A stretch of DNA of 11,152 bases from an uncultured Mailhella sp. (GCF_905187505.1 NZ_CAJJIC010000076.1:1-11152); one strand, 5' to 3'. Positions 1-8,687 are shown, counted from the first letter of the stretch. Program-made: numbers and translations. Notes: generated by a model not told the origin, from the sequence alone.

Positions 1-238
1 CGGGACCTGAAAGGGAACCGGCCTTTTCATGTGATGCAAAACAGCCGGAGACAGTTTTCGGAGACCGGCGGGAGCCAGGAGCAAGTTCCAATATCCGGGG
101 GAAACTATTCTTTTAAGGCATGAATTTATATTTGATATAAGCATTTGCTATATTTTCTTGTTGAAGATACTTGAAGGATATGCTGGATCAAGGAAATTGA
201 TCCCTATCTCCTCACCTCGGAAACAACGGGAGACTCTG
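1..238 (+). other. 5' region and leader of the hydrolase gene
   Basis: No gene is supported here. The first 100 bases are GC-rich with no open frame I trust. From about 110 the sequence turns AT-rich, including TATAAG at 136-141 and TATATT at 149-154, either of which could be a -10 element for the hydrolase, but no good -35 stands at the right distance. An in-frame TTG at 158 would extend the hydrolase by 27 residues. That extension has no ribosome site and would bury the signal peptide, so I treat it as untranslated leader. Confidence 0.4.
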
Positions 239-1318
239 ATGAGCAAAATAAAAAATCTGGCTGTCGGCGTTTGCGTCGGCGTGGCGGCGCTTGCAGGGAG
301 CGCCATGGCGGCTCAGGAAAATGCTTCTGCGCAGACTACGACAAAGGAAGGCAGAGAAATGAAGCTGGAACAGCAGTGGGACAAGACCTTTCCCAGAAGC
401 GGCAAGGTCGATCACAAGAAGGTGACGTTCAGGAATCGCTACGGCATCACTCTGGCCGCAGACATGTACATTCCCAAAAATGCGGAGGGAAAACTGGCGG
501 CCATTGCCGTGAGCGGACCTTTCGGGGCCGTCAAGGAACAGGCTTCGGGACTGTATGCCCAGACCATGGCCGAACGCGGTTTTCTGACGATTGCCTTTGA
601 TCCGTCCTACACGGGCGAAAGCGGAGGCGAGCCCCGCAACGTGGCTTCTCCCGACATCAATACCGAGGATTTCAGTGCCACCGTGGATTTTCTTTCCACG
701 CTCGAAAATGTTGACGCTGATCGCATAGGCATCATCGGCATATGCGGTTTCGGAGGTATGGGGCTCAATGCCGCCGCCATGGATACCCGCATCAAGGCCA
801 CGGTGACGTCGACCATGTACGACATGAGCCGTGTCAATGCCAACGGTTACTTTGATGCCATGGATGCCGACGCCCGCTATGAGCTGCGCAGACAGCTCAA
901 TGAACAGCGCACGAAGGATGCAAGATCCGGTGTCATCGCACCTTCTCAGAACAGATTGCCCGACGCCCTTAAGGGTGACGAGCCGCAGTTCGTGAAGGAT
1001 TATTTCGACTATTACAAGACCCCTCGCGGTTTCCATCCTCGCTCCATCAATTCCAACGGAGCATGGAATGCGACCTCGTCGCTGTCGTTCATGAATATGC
1101 CCCTTCTGAGCTATGCCGGGGAGATCCGCAATGCCGTTCTGGTCATCCACGGAGAGAAGGCCCATTCGCGATACTTCAGTGAGGATGCCTTCAAAAAGCT
1201 TGCCGGAGACAACAAGGAACTGCTGATCATTCCCGGGGCAAGCCATGTCGATCTGTACGACAGAGTCGATGTGATTCCTTTTGACAAGATGGAGTCCTTC
1301 TTCAGAAAATATCTGTAA
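239..1318 (+). CDS. Secreted alpha/beta hydrolase, YcjY-like, with Cys nucleophile
   Basis: A 359-residue alpha/beta-hydrolase-fold protein predicted to be exported. The ATG at 239 is chosen because GGGAG (228-232) lies 6 nt upstream and a signal peptide follows directly: basic start MSKIK, a hydrophobic stretch to about residue 21, and an A-M-A cleavage site near 24. Visible motifs are the oxyanion-region SGPFG at 92-96, the nucleophile elbow G-I-C-G-F-G at 167-172 with Cys169 where most esterases have Ser, HGEKAHSR at 304-311 supplying the likely acid Glu306, and GASH ending in His336. A Cys-Glu-His arrangement resembles dienelactone hydrolase and the YcjY/DltE-like group. The substrate is unknown. 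It stands alone on this strand, convergent with the FadR gene, and is closed by the terminator at 1336-1379. The fold is confident; any specific reaction is not. Confidence 0.88.
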   Translation: MSKIKNLAVGVCVGVAALAGSAMAAQENASAQTTTKEGREMKLEQQWDKTFPRSGKVDHKKVTFRNRYGITLAADMYIPKNAEGKLAAIAVSGPFGAVKEQASGLYAQTMAERGFLTIAFDPSYTGESGGEPRNVASPDINTEDFSATVDFLSTLENVDADRIGIIGICGFGGMGLNAAAMDTRIKATVTSTMYDMSRVNANGYFDAMDADARYELRRQLNEQRTKDARSGVIAPSQNRLPDALKGDEPQFVKDYFDYYKTPRGFHPRSINSNGAWNATSSLSFMNMPLLSYAGEIRNAVLVIHGEKAHSRYFSEDAFKKLAGDNKELLIIPGASHVDLYDRVDVIPFDKMESFFRKYL

Positions 1319-1335
1319 GTTCAGGCATGATTGTG

Positions 1336-1379
1336 AAAAAGAACGGGGAGCCGCCGTAGCGGCTCCCCGTTCTTTTTTT
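1336..1379 (+). terminator. Strong bidirectional intrinsic terminator
   Basis: A 14-bp perfect GC-rich stem (1341-1354 with 1359-1372), loop CGTA, extended by A/T pairs and followed by a run of seven T on the + strand. The 5' side carries AAAAA, which gives a T run on the - strand, so it can also stop transcripts arriving from the convergent FadR gene. It lies 18 bases after the hydrolase stop codon. Confidence 0.93.
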
Positions 1380-1380
1380 C

Positions 1381-1607
1381 GCTGGGGTGAGATGGGCCCG
1401 CCGTCAGGACGTGCGGCATTCCTGCCTTGGGCTCATGTCTGCAGAAAGAGAGAAAGGCGGTCTGGGCATACGCCCCTTGTTTCCCTGCAGCGCGCATTTT
1501 TTGAGGGGCAGGGGGAGGGGAAGTACACGGAACGGCACTCGATGCGATGAAAATTCTTCCCGTGCCGCGGCATAATGATGCGGGGATAAGGAAGGTCTGC
1601 GCGGCAA
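1381..1607. other. Intergenic region between convergent genes
   Basis: Lies between the hydrolase terminator and the FadR stop. Short open frames occur on both strands but lack ribosome sites and family-like sequence. No clear terminator was found directly after the FadR gene; only weak GC-rich inverted repeats (for example CGGCAC and GTGCCG around 1532-1568, with a long loop) are visible. Confidence 0.4.
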
Positions 1608-2393
1608 TCAGAAGTTGCTGTTTCGCTTGGGCGTGAGCTTCAGAGCGTCCATGATGTGCAATATATGAATTTTCATGGCGTTTCTGGCGCCCTCGGCATT
1701 GCGGCTGACCATGAAGTCAAGAATGAGCTGATGGTCATAGCGGCTTCGATGCAGCGCTTCGGGGTGACGCGGCGCAAGATCCATGGCCTGCTCGAAGGCT
1801 TCCTGAAGTACGGGCATGAGGCGGTTCATGAACTCGTTGTGCGTGGCATGGGCAATGGCCCGATGAAAGGTCTTTTCGTCTTCCAGAAGGGTAGGGTCTT
1901 CGGGATTACCGGAAGCGATTCGCTTCGCGAGTTCGCATATGTGCGTCATTTCGTTTTCCGTGGCCCGGAGCGTTGCATAATAGGCTACTTCCGGTTCAAA
2001 GATCATGCGCATTTCATAGACGGATTCGGCGCTTCCTTCGACGGGAGGCACGTCGTGGAGTTCCGTGAAGGAACGTTCCTTGAAGTCTTCCCGCACATAG
2101 GTGCCCCGGCCGCGGCGTATTTCAAGAACGTCTCGTGCCGCAAGCATTCGTATGCCTTCCCGAAGCGTGATGCGGCTCACGCCGAGCCGGCTGGCGAGTT
2201 CCAGTTCGTTGGGCAGCTTGTCGCCGGGCTTCAGCGTCCTGTCCACGGTAATCATGGACAAGATGCTTTCGGCTACTCTGTCGGACAGTCGTTCTGTTTT
2301 TTTCAAGGTCAGCTCCGGCAAGAGCGTTTCCGCTCGGGGTTTGCCGGAAATCGGACATGGTGCCTGCCGCCGGCCATGTTCGATCTCCGGCAT
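1608..2393 (-). CDS. FadR-subfamily GntR transcriptional regulator (FCD domain)
   Basis: Cytoplasmic DNA-binding regulator. The N-terminal winged helix-turn-helix (about residues 35-100) shows the GntR signature PGDKLPNELELASRLGVSR followed by ITLREGIRML and a wing RRGRGTYV. The C-terminal half (about 120-255) is an all-helical FCD ligand domain. Its metal/ligand residues are visible: Glu173 and His177 in EKTFH, His221 in DHQLILDF and His243 in KIHILH. It follows the dehydrogenase by 48 bases on the same strand, so co-transcription and local regulation are likely, probably in response to a carboxylate. The start is uncertain: the ATG at 2393 has no ribosome site, whereas a TTG at 2306 has GGAG six bases upstream and would give a 232-residue protein of typical FadR length. 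The ligand cannot be predicted. Confidence 0.9.
   Translation of the reverse strand: MPEIEHGRRQAPCPISGKPRAETLLPELTLKKTERLSDRVAESILSMITVDRTLKPGDKLPNELELASRLGVSRITLREGIRMLAARDVLEIRRGRGTYVREDFKERSFTELHDVPPVEGSAESVYEMRMIFEPEVAYYATLRATENEMTHICELAKRIASGNPEDPTLLEDEKTFHRAIAHATHNEFMNRLMPVLQEAFEQAMDLAPRHPEALHRSRYDHQLILDFMVSRNAEGARNAMKIHILHIMDALKLTPKRNSNF
2313..2316 (-). promoter_or_regulatory. Ribosome site favouring a TTG start for the FadR regulator
   Basis: GGAG on the - strand lies six bases before an in-frame TTG (2306-2304) that opens just before the conserved HTH domain (KKTERLSDRV). The annotated ATG at 2393 has only an A-rich, non-SD leader. This suggests that the first 29 codons may not be translated. 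Confidence 0.4.
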
Positions 2394-2441
2394 GCGTTTT
2401 TATGCAAGGCTTGCGGTCGATATGCGAGGCAACGGCATTCT

Positions 2442-3539
2442 CTACAGGGTCTTCTTGTATTCGCGACCGCAGCGGTTCTGTTCCTTCATGCAGGCGATGA
2501 AGTCTTCCAGAGTGACGCCTTTCGGACGATAGGCCCATTCCGTGGCCGTGAGAACCTTCTGGCCCATGGCTTCAAATTCGCTTTCGTCGATTTCAACGTC
2601 GTCGAAGCAGACGGGGAAGCCCATCTTTGCATTGAAGGCCATGATGGCATCGCGTTCCTTGTATTTCTTTTCAAAGGTGAGCAGGCACAGGACGCCGAGG
2701 GACACGATTTCACCGTGCAGGTGCTTGTGGCCGTTTTTGGTGACGGTAGCTCCGTAGTAGACGCAGTGGGCGAGAGAGGAGTTGTAGTAGTATTCCGGCG
2801 TGTGCGTGGTCATGTTGGAAACGATGCCCGTGGAAATGATGATGTCCAGGGTCACCTGCTCGAGTTCAGGCGAAGCCTTTTTGTTGCGGCAGGCTTCCAG
2901 CGCCTTGGCTCCAAAGTCGATCAGCGGTTTCGTGCACACATGAGAAAGCTGAACGCCCATGAGAGGCGTGTGGCTGAGCGCCACGTCCCGGCTGGAGAAT
3001 ACGGCTTCGCATTCCTTGGAGAGAGCGTCGCCTATGCCCGCCCAGAGAAGCTGATAGGGGGAGTCGGCAATGATGTCGGAATTGATGAACGTATGATTGG
3101 CAAGCTTGGGATAGTAGTACTCGCGGAAGCTGCCGTCAGGATTGTAGATGACGCAGATGGCCGTGACGGATGCACAGTTGCTGGCCACGGTGGGGAAGCA
3201 GAACAGCGGCTTGTCCAGCTCGTTGGCCACATATTTGCAGGTGTCGCAGGCACGCCCGCCGCCGACGGCAAAAATCATGTCGGCCTTTTTGACGGCTTCG
3301 TTTTCCATGAGCATATGGCCGTTTTCATAGGTGGAATCCCCGCCGAACCATATGAAGTCGGTGATGGTCACATGAGTGCCTTCCACTGCCTTGAGCAGGG
3401 CTTCGCGAGCCTTGGACATGGCCGTTTTGCCGCCGATGACAACCGCAGTGTTGCCGAAGTGGCGGGTGACATGGGCGATTTCGTCATAGCAGTCGGAACC
3501 GATGGAATAGCTGGGAAGAAACATATTGTAATGAGACAT
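2442..3539 (-). CDS. Iron/zinc-dependent alcohol dehydrogenase, glycerol dehydrogenase-like
   Basis: A 365-residue, full-length member of the iron-containing / GldA-type dehydrogenase family (NAD(P)-dependent interconversion of an alcohol and a carbonyl). The N-terminal nucleotide-binding half shows GGGRACDTCK at 93-102 and FPTVASNCAS at 115-124. The metal ligands of glycerol dehydrogenase are all in place: Asp171 (GIGDALSK), His258 (SLAHCVYYG) and His275 (HLHGEIVSLG). The start is firm: AGGAG at 3546-3550 lies six bases upstream of the ATG. It is first in a two-gene unit with the FadR regulator and has its own promoter. Family relatives such as E. coli HcxA (YbdH) act on 2-oxo/2-hydroxy acids. 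Beside a carboxylate-transporter operon a hydroxy-acid substrate is therefore attractive, but this is inference. True glycerol dehydrogenase activity is also possible. Confidence 0.9.
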   Translation of the reverse strand: MSHYNMFLPSYSIGSDCYDEIAHVTRHFGNTAVVIGGKTAMSKAREALLKAVEGTHVTITDFIWFGGDSTYENGHMLMENEAVKKADMIFAVGGGRACDTCKYVANELDKPLFCFPTVASNCASVTAICVIYNPDGSFREYYYPKLANHTFINSDIIADSPYQLLWAGIGDALSKECEAVFSSRDVALSHTPLMGVQLSHVCTKPLIDFGAKALEACRNKKASPELEQVTLDIIISTGIVSNMTTHTPEYYYNSSLAHCVYYGATVTKNGHKHLHGEIVSLGVLCLLTFEKKYKERDAIMAFNAKMGFPVCFDDVEIDESEFEAMGQKVLTATEWAYRPKGVTLEDFIACMKEQNRCGREYKKTL

Positions 3540-3602
3540 GATGTGCTCCTGTTGATGAAATCAGTTTCCGTAAAAAGAAAAGCTCGTTTTGAACACCATT
3601 CA

Positions 3603-3631
3603 GATGTAGTTACTTAGATGTCTGATGTCAA
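3603..3631 (-). promoter_or_regulatory. Candidate promoter of the dehydrogenase-FadR unit, with direct repeat
   Basis: On the - strand there is a perfect TTGACA -35 box (3631-3626), a 17-base spacer and a weak TACATC -10 (3608-3603). Overlapping the -35, the + strand shows the tandem heptads GATGTCT and GATGTCA (3617-3630), with a further AGATGT at 3602-3607. Such phased repeats over a -35 are a plausible site for the FadR-type regulator encoded downstream. The assignment is inference. Confidence 0.45.
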
Positions 3632-3639
3632 TAGTTGTT

Positions 3640-3906
3640 GTATGTTATCCAAAAAATTCATGGGTCTTGGCACGTTGAGACAAGGCGGACAGCGTTGTGG
3701 TCCGGCTGCGGGCGTAGAAGAGCTCCTGCCGTGTCCGGCATGGGGAGGACACGGGAAGAATGGAAAGGCTTCGGCAGAGCGGAAGCGTGGACGGCATAAG
3801 ATGAGATGCGGCGTGAGGCGGCACGCAGGTCGGGATGCTCGGAAAAGCGGCCTGCAGACGTCGGAAGTCATTTTGCGGACGGAAGGCGTGCGGGCAGAGG
3901 CGTGCA
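3640..3906. other. Intergenic region without recognised gene
   Basis: Separates the promoter of the dehydrogenase unit from the terminator of the large operon. Open frames cross it on both strands, but none has a ribosome site, a family motif or sensible composition. The + strand is noticeably purine-rich. I see no RNA gene or repeat in it. Confidence 0.4.
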
Positions 3907-3943
3907 TTAAAAATGCCGGCGCCTTTTCAAAGGCGCCGGCATT
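3907..3943 (-). terminator. Intrinsic terminator of the transporter-oxidoreductase operon
   Basis: Read on the - strand: a stem of ATGCCGGCGCC paired with GGCGCCGGCAT, extended by A/T pairs across a short loop, then TTTTT (3913-3909). It begins 23 bases after the stop codon of the iron-sulfur protein and so marks the 3' end of the large - strand operon. Confidence 0.92.
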
Positions 3944-3965
3944 GCCTGCCAAGGCGGATCGGTTA

Positions 3966-4993
3966 TCAGCAGATCAGATACGGGATGCGCACATGCAGGG
4001 CCTGCGTGGGGCATACGACTTCGCAGGGCAGGCAGTACCAGCAGGTCATGTTGCGCTCCACGGGGCGGCCGCAGCCAAGACAGCGCGACGCTTCGGCCTT
4101 TGCTTCCGCTTCCTCATAGCCGTTATGGGAGCAAGGCACGGGCAAGGCTTCGGGGGCGTTTTCCTGCTCTTCCGTAAGACCATGGAAGCGCTCCAGACCG
4201 CGGGCAACACGTTCGTTGCCTTCATAGTCAATGCTGAATCCTTCCAGAAGGTGCGGGCGGCATGAGCCGCGCTGGCGGCCGCAGCCATGGCCTGAAGGGG
4301 ACTTTTGTCGCCGGCGTTCACGGCAAAGACGTTGTCGCGGACAAGTCCGTATTCGTCTGCGGACATGCCGTCGGCCGCAGCTCCGGTAAGGATCACGGCG
4401 TCGAAGTTTTTGCGGAGCTCTTCGACATCGGGCGAGACGGCCGAGTCAAAGGCTATGCCAGCGGACCTGAGCATGGCCAGGGTCTTTTCCAGTACGGGAG
4501 TGGGCACTCCCTCCATGGCAAGGGGAGCAGGGCTCAGAACGGTCACGGCGTGTCCTCCCATGCGGAGGGCGTAGGCAGCCTGAAGGGCAGCGGCATCGGC
4601 GCCTGCCACCACCGCCTTTTTGCAGGAGCGGGGAAGTCGTTCTTCCACGCCGTATACCACGGCTTCCTGAGTGCGCACGAGGTATGCGAGAATGCCGGAA
4701 AAGTTCAGCGCTCCACCGCTGTGTCCGCGGGAGCATGCGCGGGAAGCCGGAGCGTCGCCCCATGCGGCAAGAAGGCCGCCGAAAGGCGTGCAGCGGCGCA
4801 GCTCATGAGCCGCTTCCGTCATTTTTCCCTGCGCAACAAACCGGGCAATGCCCTGATAGTTGATGCCCAGGGCAGAAGCCTGGCGGCAGGGAGGCAGCAC
4901 CAGTCGGAGGTTGTCCATGATGCAGCGGTCAACGCAATTGCCGCAGGCAAGGCATTTGGAAACGTCAATGGCGATATTGCTGTCGTACATCAC
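3966..4993 (-). pseudogene. GltD/DsrL-like iron-sulfur oxidoreductase lacking the NADPH domain (frameshifted)
   Basis: With one base restored near 4245-4262 this reads as about 342 residues. The N-terminus has a 4Fe-4S motif C-x2-C-x2-C-x3-C (Cys14, 17, 20, 24). A GltD-type helical domain follows (INYQGIARFVAQGKMTEAA, later CSRG). Residues 126-153 form one Rossmann unit with a degraded glycine motif, GADAAA. The C-terminus, in the shifted frame, has RCLGCG and then CWYCLPCEVVCP, a second C-x2-C-x2-C-x3-CP cluster site. The NADPH-binding domain that GltD inserts in the middle is absent, so electrons probably pass between Fe-S centres and a partner rather than from NADPH. GTG at 4993 is favoured over ATG at 4990 because AGGAGG (5006-5001) lies seven bases before it. 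The start overlaps the flavoprotein stop, which indicates coupling. Without repair the frame drifts into Pro/Lys-rich nonsense and stops at 4046. Confidence 0.75.
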
Positions 4994-6647
4994 AGGGAAA
5001 CCTCCTCATTCAGTTCCGAAACCCTTACTTTTTCCGCATTGAGCTGACCGTCCTTCATCTTTATGACCACATGGCATTTCCAGTTGGCGTCGTCGCGCTC
5101 GGGATAGTCGCTGCGGAAGTGGCTTTCACCCCAGCGGCTTTCCTTGCGGAAGTCTCCGGCGAGGGCGGAACAGTCCGCACAGAGCAGGATGTTTTCCACT
5201 TCATAGAGCTTGGAAAGTTCATGACCGTTATGAATGGCCACATGCTTGATGTCGTCGCGGAACGTTTTGGACCAGTACTGCCACAGTTCGAACTTGTGGG
5301 CGTTCTTGGGCGAGACCAGATAATCGGCGACCATGCGGCGTACCTTGCGTTCCAGATCATGCACGTCGATGTCGCGGTTTCTGGCCGAGAAGCGCTCGTC
5401 AAGCTCAGCCTTGACGGCAGCGACGTCGTTTTCATTGATGGCGGTGTCAGGAGCTTCGGCTATGTATTTCACGGCCTGTTCCGCCGCCACTTCACCGAAC
5501 ACGAAAGCGCCGGTAAGGTGCTGCTTGGCCACGCTGGCCACGTCGCCGGCCGCATACAGACCGGGGACTGCGGTTTCCGCACGTTCGTTGACGCGTATGC
5601 CCGCAAGACCGTGTCCGCCGCAAAGGTAGTATTCCGTGGGCCAGAGCTCGATGTCCTGCTTGCGGAAGTCGATGTGCCGACCGGCGAAGAAGCGTTCGTT
5701 GACCGGGCGTTCCGTGGTGAACAGCACGTGTTCGATTTCGCGGATGCGTTCCTCGGGAAGGTGGCTGAGCTGAATGTGCACAGGTCCGCGGCCGCTGGTG
5801 AAGGCTTCGTTCATCACGTTGGTGTTCGTGACTTCGCCTTCCATCAGGATGTTGCCTTCACAGTCGAGCACCCGGCCTCCGCGGGAAACGCAGATGGCCA
5901 GCAGAGGCATGTTGGTATCCTTGATGAGCATGGTTCGCTGCGTGTATTCCATGCCGGTTACGCCGGCTCCGGCGCGCAGCGCCATGACGAAGCCGTCGCC
6001 GGTATTGCCGGGATAGTCGTACACGCCGTACAGATATTCGGAGTTGGGCAGGGTAAAGCGGCTCACGCCGCCGGAAGCCACCAGCACGGTCTTGGCCCGG
6101 CACACGACCATCTGCCCCGTGCGGACGTTCATGCCCACGGCTCCGGCGACGCGGCCGTGATCCGTGAGAAGACGCAGTGCCATGACGCGGTTGACGGGGC
6201 GCGCTCCGAGATCCAGAGCCCGCTTTACCAGCATGGCCTTGAGCTCGGGTTCGTCCATGGCGGTCTGGAACTTGCCCTTGACATGGTATTTCAGTGTCTT
6301 GTACTGGCCGTTCTCATCCTTGGGAAAGGTGACGCCCCAGCTTTCCATTTCCTTGAGCAGCGCGTAGGAGCGTTCGGCCATGACATAGCTGGGACCGGCG
6401 TCCACCACGCCGGCCGTCATGGCGCGCACGGCCTCAAGATAGAGCTCCGCCGTCGTCTGTCCGGGAATGGCCACGATGTTCAGAGCGTCCATGCCGCGGC
6501 GATGGAACCGCCGTAGACGATATCGCTTTTTTCAAAGATGGTGACGTCGAGATCGGGATTCAGCTGAAGGGCATGCATGGCCGCGATGCAGCCGGCGCTG
6601 CCTCCGCCGATGATGAGGAAATCCGTTTCCATGGATTGAAAGTTCAT
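4990..6647 (-). pseudogene. FAD-dependent oxidoreductase, fumarate reductase / AprA-like flavoprotein (frameshifted)
   Basis: Repaired length is 552 residues, full length for the FrdA/SdhA/AprA flavoprotein family. The start at 6647 has AAGGA seven bases upstream. The FAD dinucleotide motif IIGGGSAG is at residues 12-19, and TIFEK ends the second strand. GNTGDGF at 214-220, EYYLCGGHG at 339-347 and GLYAAGDV at 363-370 are the family's capping-domain and second FAD motifs. ESRWGESHFRSDYPERDD at 503-520 is the typical C-terminal signature. There is no signal peptide or Tat motif, so it acts in the cytoplasm. A one-base deletion at the GG pair 6498-6499 (GCCCGC became GCCGC on the coding strand) separates the first 50 codons from the rest; an unrepaired call would begin at 6492 and lose the FAD motif. 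The substrate is unknown: succinate-like oxidation and enoate reduction are both possible. Confidence 0.8.
5001..5006 (-). promoter_or_regulatory. Ribosome site choosing the GTG start of the iron-sulfur protein
   Basis: A perfect AGGAGG on the - strand, seven bases before GTG (4993) and ten before the adjacent ATG (4990). The spacing favours the GTG. The site lies inside the end of the flavoprotein gene, whose TGA stop overlaps the start, so translation of the two is likely coupled. Confidence 0.6.
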
Positions 6648-6677
6648 AGAGATGTCCTTGCGTATGAGGTTGCCGGC

Positions 6678-8191
6678 TCAGGCATGTTTCTTTTTGCCGA
6701 AGCCGTGGCGCACGATGTACAGGAGAATGATGGCCACCGTGAGCAGCAGGAAGGCGCAGGCGATGGGTCGGTTGAGGAATATGGTCCAGTCTCCGCGGGA
6801 AATGAGCAGACTCTGGCGCATCTTGTGTTCAAGCAGGGAGCCGAGGAAGAAGGCCACGATCAGGGTCGGCAGGCTTATTTTCAGCTTGGTCAGCACGTAG
6901 CCCAGCACACCGAAGACGAGCATGAGCCAGATGTCGAACAGACTGCTGTTGTTCACGTACGATCCGATGAGACAGAACATGGGAACGACGCTGAAGAGCA
7001 CCGGCTTGGGAATGGATACCAGCTTTCTTGCGCAGCGTATGAAGGCTCCCCCCACAACCAGCGTGTAGAGGTTGCTGATGAGCAGAACGATGAACAGGGC
7101 GTAGAGCAGGGGGCATTGCTTTCCATGAACTGAGGACCGGGAATGAGCCCCTTGATCATGAATCCGCCGAGAATGAGGGCTGCGGCCAGGTTGCCGGGGA
7201 TGCCGAGCGTGACCAGAGGCACGAGGTTGGGGCCGTTCACGGCGTTGTTGCCTGCTTCGGAAGCGGCGATGCCTTCCAGGGCACCTTTGCCGAACATCTC
7301 GGGATGCTTTGATTTCTTTTTGCTCCAGATGTAGCTGAGATACGCGCCTACCGTGGTGCCTATGCCGGGCACGATGCCCACGAACGAACCGATGATTGTG
7401 GACCTCGCAATGGTGGGAAGGCACTGCTTCATTTCCGCAGGGGTGATCTTGTCGTCGTCCGTTCCTTTGGCCGAAAGACGGACTTCTTCCAGCTTTTTGC
7501 CCGATCTGCGATCCCTGTACCAGCTTTCCGCCTGAAGAAGCACTTCGGAGAAGGCGAGCAGACCTATGGCCATGGGCATGATGCCGATGCCTTCGGTCAG
7601 CTCGATGAAACCGAAGTTGAAGCGGGGCGTGCCCATTTCGGGGTCGCAGCCCACGGTGGAGAGCAGCAGGCCGAGGCAGGTGGCGATAAGTTCGCGGCAG
7701 GTGCTTCCTGAAGCCGCGAGCCTGCTGATGACCAGGGAGAACAGCAGAATCATGCTGTATTCCGGCGGACCGATGTGCAGAGCAACGGCGGCCACGGGCG
7801 CCGCCAGGAAGATGAGCACGAGGTCGCTGGCAGTGTCGGCGGTGACGGACGCAAACAGGGCAGTCTTGAGGGCTTTGCCGCTCTTGCCGCTTTTTGCCAG
7901 CGGATAGCCGTCGAACGTGGTGATCATGGCCTGCGGCGTGCCGGGAATGTTGAACAGAATGGCGGGAATGGATCCGCCGAAGTTTGCTCCCTTGGACAGG
8001 CCCATGAGCATGGCGATGCCGGGAATGGGGCCGAGGTAGTAGGTAAAGGGCAGCAGCAGAACTATGGCCATGTTGTCGCTCAGACCCGGAATGGCACCCA
8101 TGATGATGCCGAAGGTCACGCCGAACAGCGCCCAGAAGAAGTTCTGCCATTGCAGCACCATGCTCATGGCTTCCATAAGTTGATCAAACAT
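6678..8191 (-). pseudogene. tctA: TctA, large membrane subunit of a tripartite tricarboxylate transporter (frameshifted)
   Basis: Integral inner-membrane permease of the TTT family; the repaired length is 504 residues, normal for TctA. ATG at 8191 is chosen over the upstream ATG at 8218 because AAGGAG (8203-8198) stands six bases before it. The two family repeats are visible: FGIIMGAIPGLS at 27-38 with GGSIPAILFNIPGTP at 72-86 in the first half, and VGIVPGIGTTVGAYLSY with LVTLGIPGNLAAALILGG in the second. Near codon 360 the G run at 7109-7113 (five C on the coding strand) is one base short. Downstream, the correct frame resumes with NAPLLYALFIVLLISN and continues to the stop at 6678 with further membrane segments and a KKK-rich tail. 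It sits between tctB (64 bases) and the flavoprotein (30 bases). As sequenced, the last third would be out of frame. Confidence 0.87.
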
Positions 8192-8197
8192 GTTCCG

Positions 8198-8203
8198 CTC
8201 CTT
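8198..8203 (-). promoter_or_regulatory. Ribosome site setting the tctA start
   Basis: AAGGAG on the - strand lies six bases upstream of the ATG at 8191. The longer in-frame ATG at 8218 has no such site and would add a charged nonapeptide, which is unusual before the TctA N-terminus. Confidence 0.65.
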
Positions 8204-8255
8204 CTGCCTTGCAGACATTGTCGGATAGACGTTGCAGATGGCTCATATGCACTCC

Positions 8256-8687
8256 TCAGACGAGCAGACCGGCAGGAAGCTGGAAGTTGAGAAACACGGC
8301 AACCACCACATAGACGGCCACGAGCAGTCCGGCAGGCGCCAGAATCAGCGTTTTCGTCCGTCTTTCCCCGAAAAGAAGCAGGGAAAGCACAAGAAAGCAC
8401 GCGGTGGACACATAGAAGCCCAGGAAGGTGACCCCGACGAGGTAGGCAATGAACAGGCCGAGGGTAGGCAGCGTGGAATGCACGAAGGCATCAGGGTAAA
8501 AGTTCAGCGGCGTCACGGTCCGCGGACGACGGACGACCATGATGAGGGAGGGAACGGCAAGACCGAGCACCGTCAGTCTCGGAACGAAGGCCTCTTCCGC
8601 TCCTTCCGTCTGCCCGGGAATGATGACGAACCACATAAGGGCGCACAGGATAATGAATCCCAGCCCGATCCATCTGTCATTGTTCAT
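8256..8687 (-). CDS. tctB: TctB, small membrane subunit of a tripartite tricarboxylate transporter
   Basis: A 143-residue hydrophobic protein, typical of TctB in size and layout. It has four to five membrane segments, at about residues 6-23, 36-52, 73-106 (one or two) and 113-133, separated by short basic loops (VRRPR, GERRTK). TctB sequences are poorly conserved, so the call rests on topology, size and position between tctC (26 bases upstream) and tctA. The ATG has GGAG (8696-8693) five bases upstream. In TTT systems this subunit forms the membrane complex with TctA and docks the loaded binding protein. It is the only transporter gene in the unit whose frame is intact. Confidence 0.85.
   Translation of the reverse strand: MNNDRWIGLGFIILCALMWFVIIPGQTEGAEEAFVPRLTVLGLAVPSLIMVVRRPRTVTPLNFYPDAFVHSTLPTLGLFIAYLVGVTFLGFYVSTACFLVLSLLLFGERRTKTLILAPAGLLVAVYVVVAVFLNFQLPAGLLV

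Noticed and set aside
158..238. N-terminal extension of the hydrolase from TTG at 158
   Set aside because: No ribosome site, and it would place 27 polar residues before a clean signal peptide that has its own GGGAG site.
212..1246. A 344-codon - strand frame opposite the hydrolase
   Set aside because: Antisense to a gene with a signal peptide, catalytic motifs and a terminator; its own translation shows no family features.
1656..3617. A 653-codon open frame on the + strand opposite the dehydrogenase and FadR genes
   Set aside because: It is antisense to two well-supported genes with family motifs and ribosome sites. Its translation is rich in Gly, His and Phe with no domain, as expected from codon bias on the opposite strand.
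5071..6516. A 481-codon + strand frame opposite the flavoprotein
   Set aside because: Shadow of the flavoprotein gene; low-complexity translation and no ribosome site or motif.
7109..7113. Programmed frameshifting or phase variation at the tctA C run
   Set aside because: A run of five is short for phase variation, no slippery heptamer with a downstream structure stands out, and similar one-base losses in three neighbouring genes argue for a common cause.
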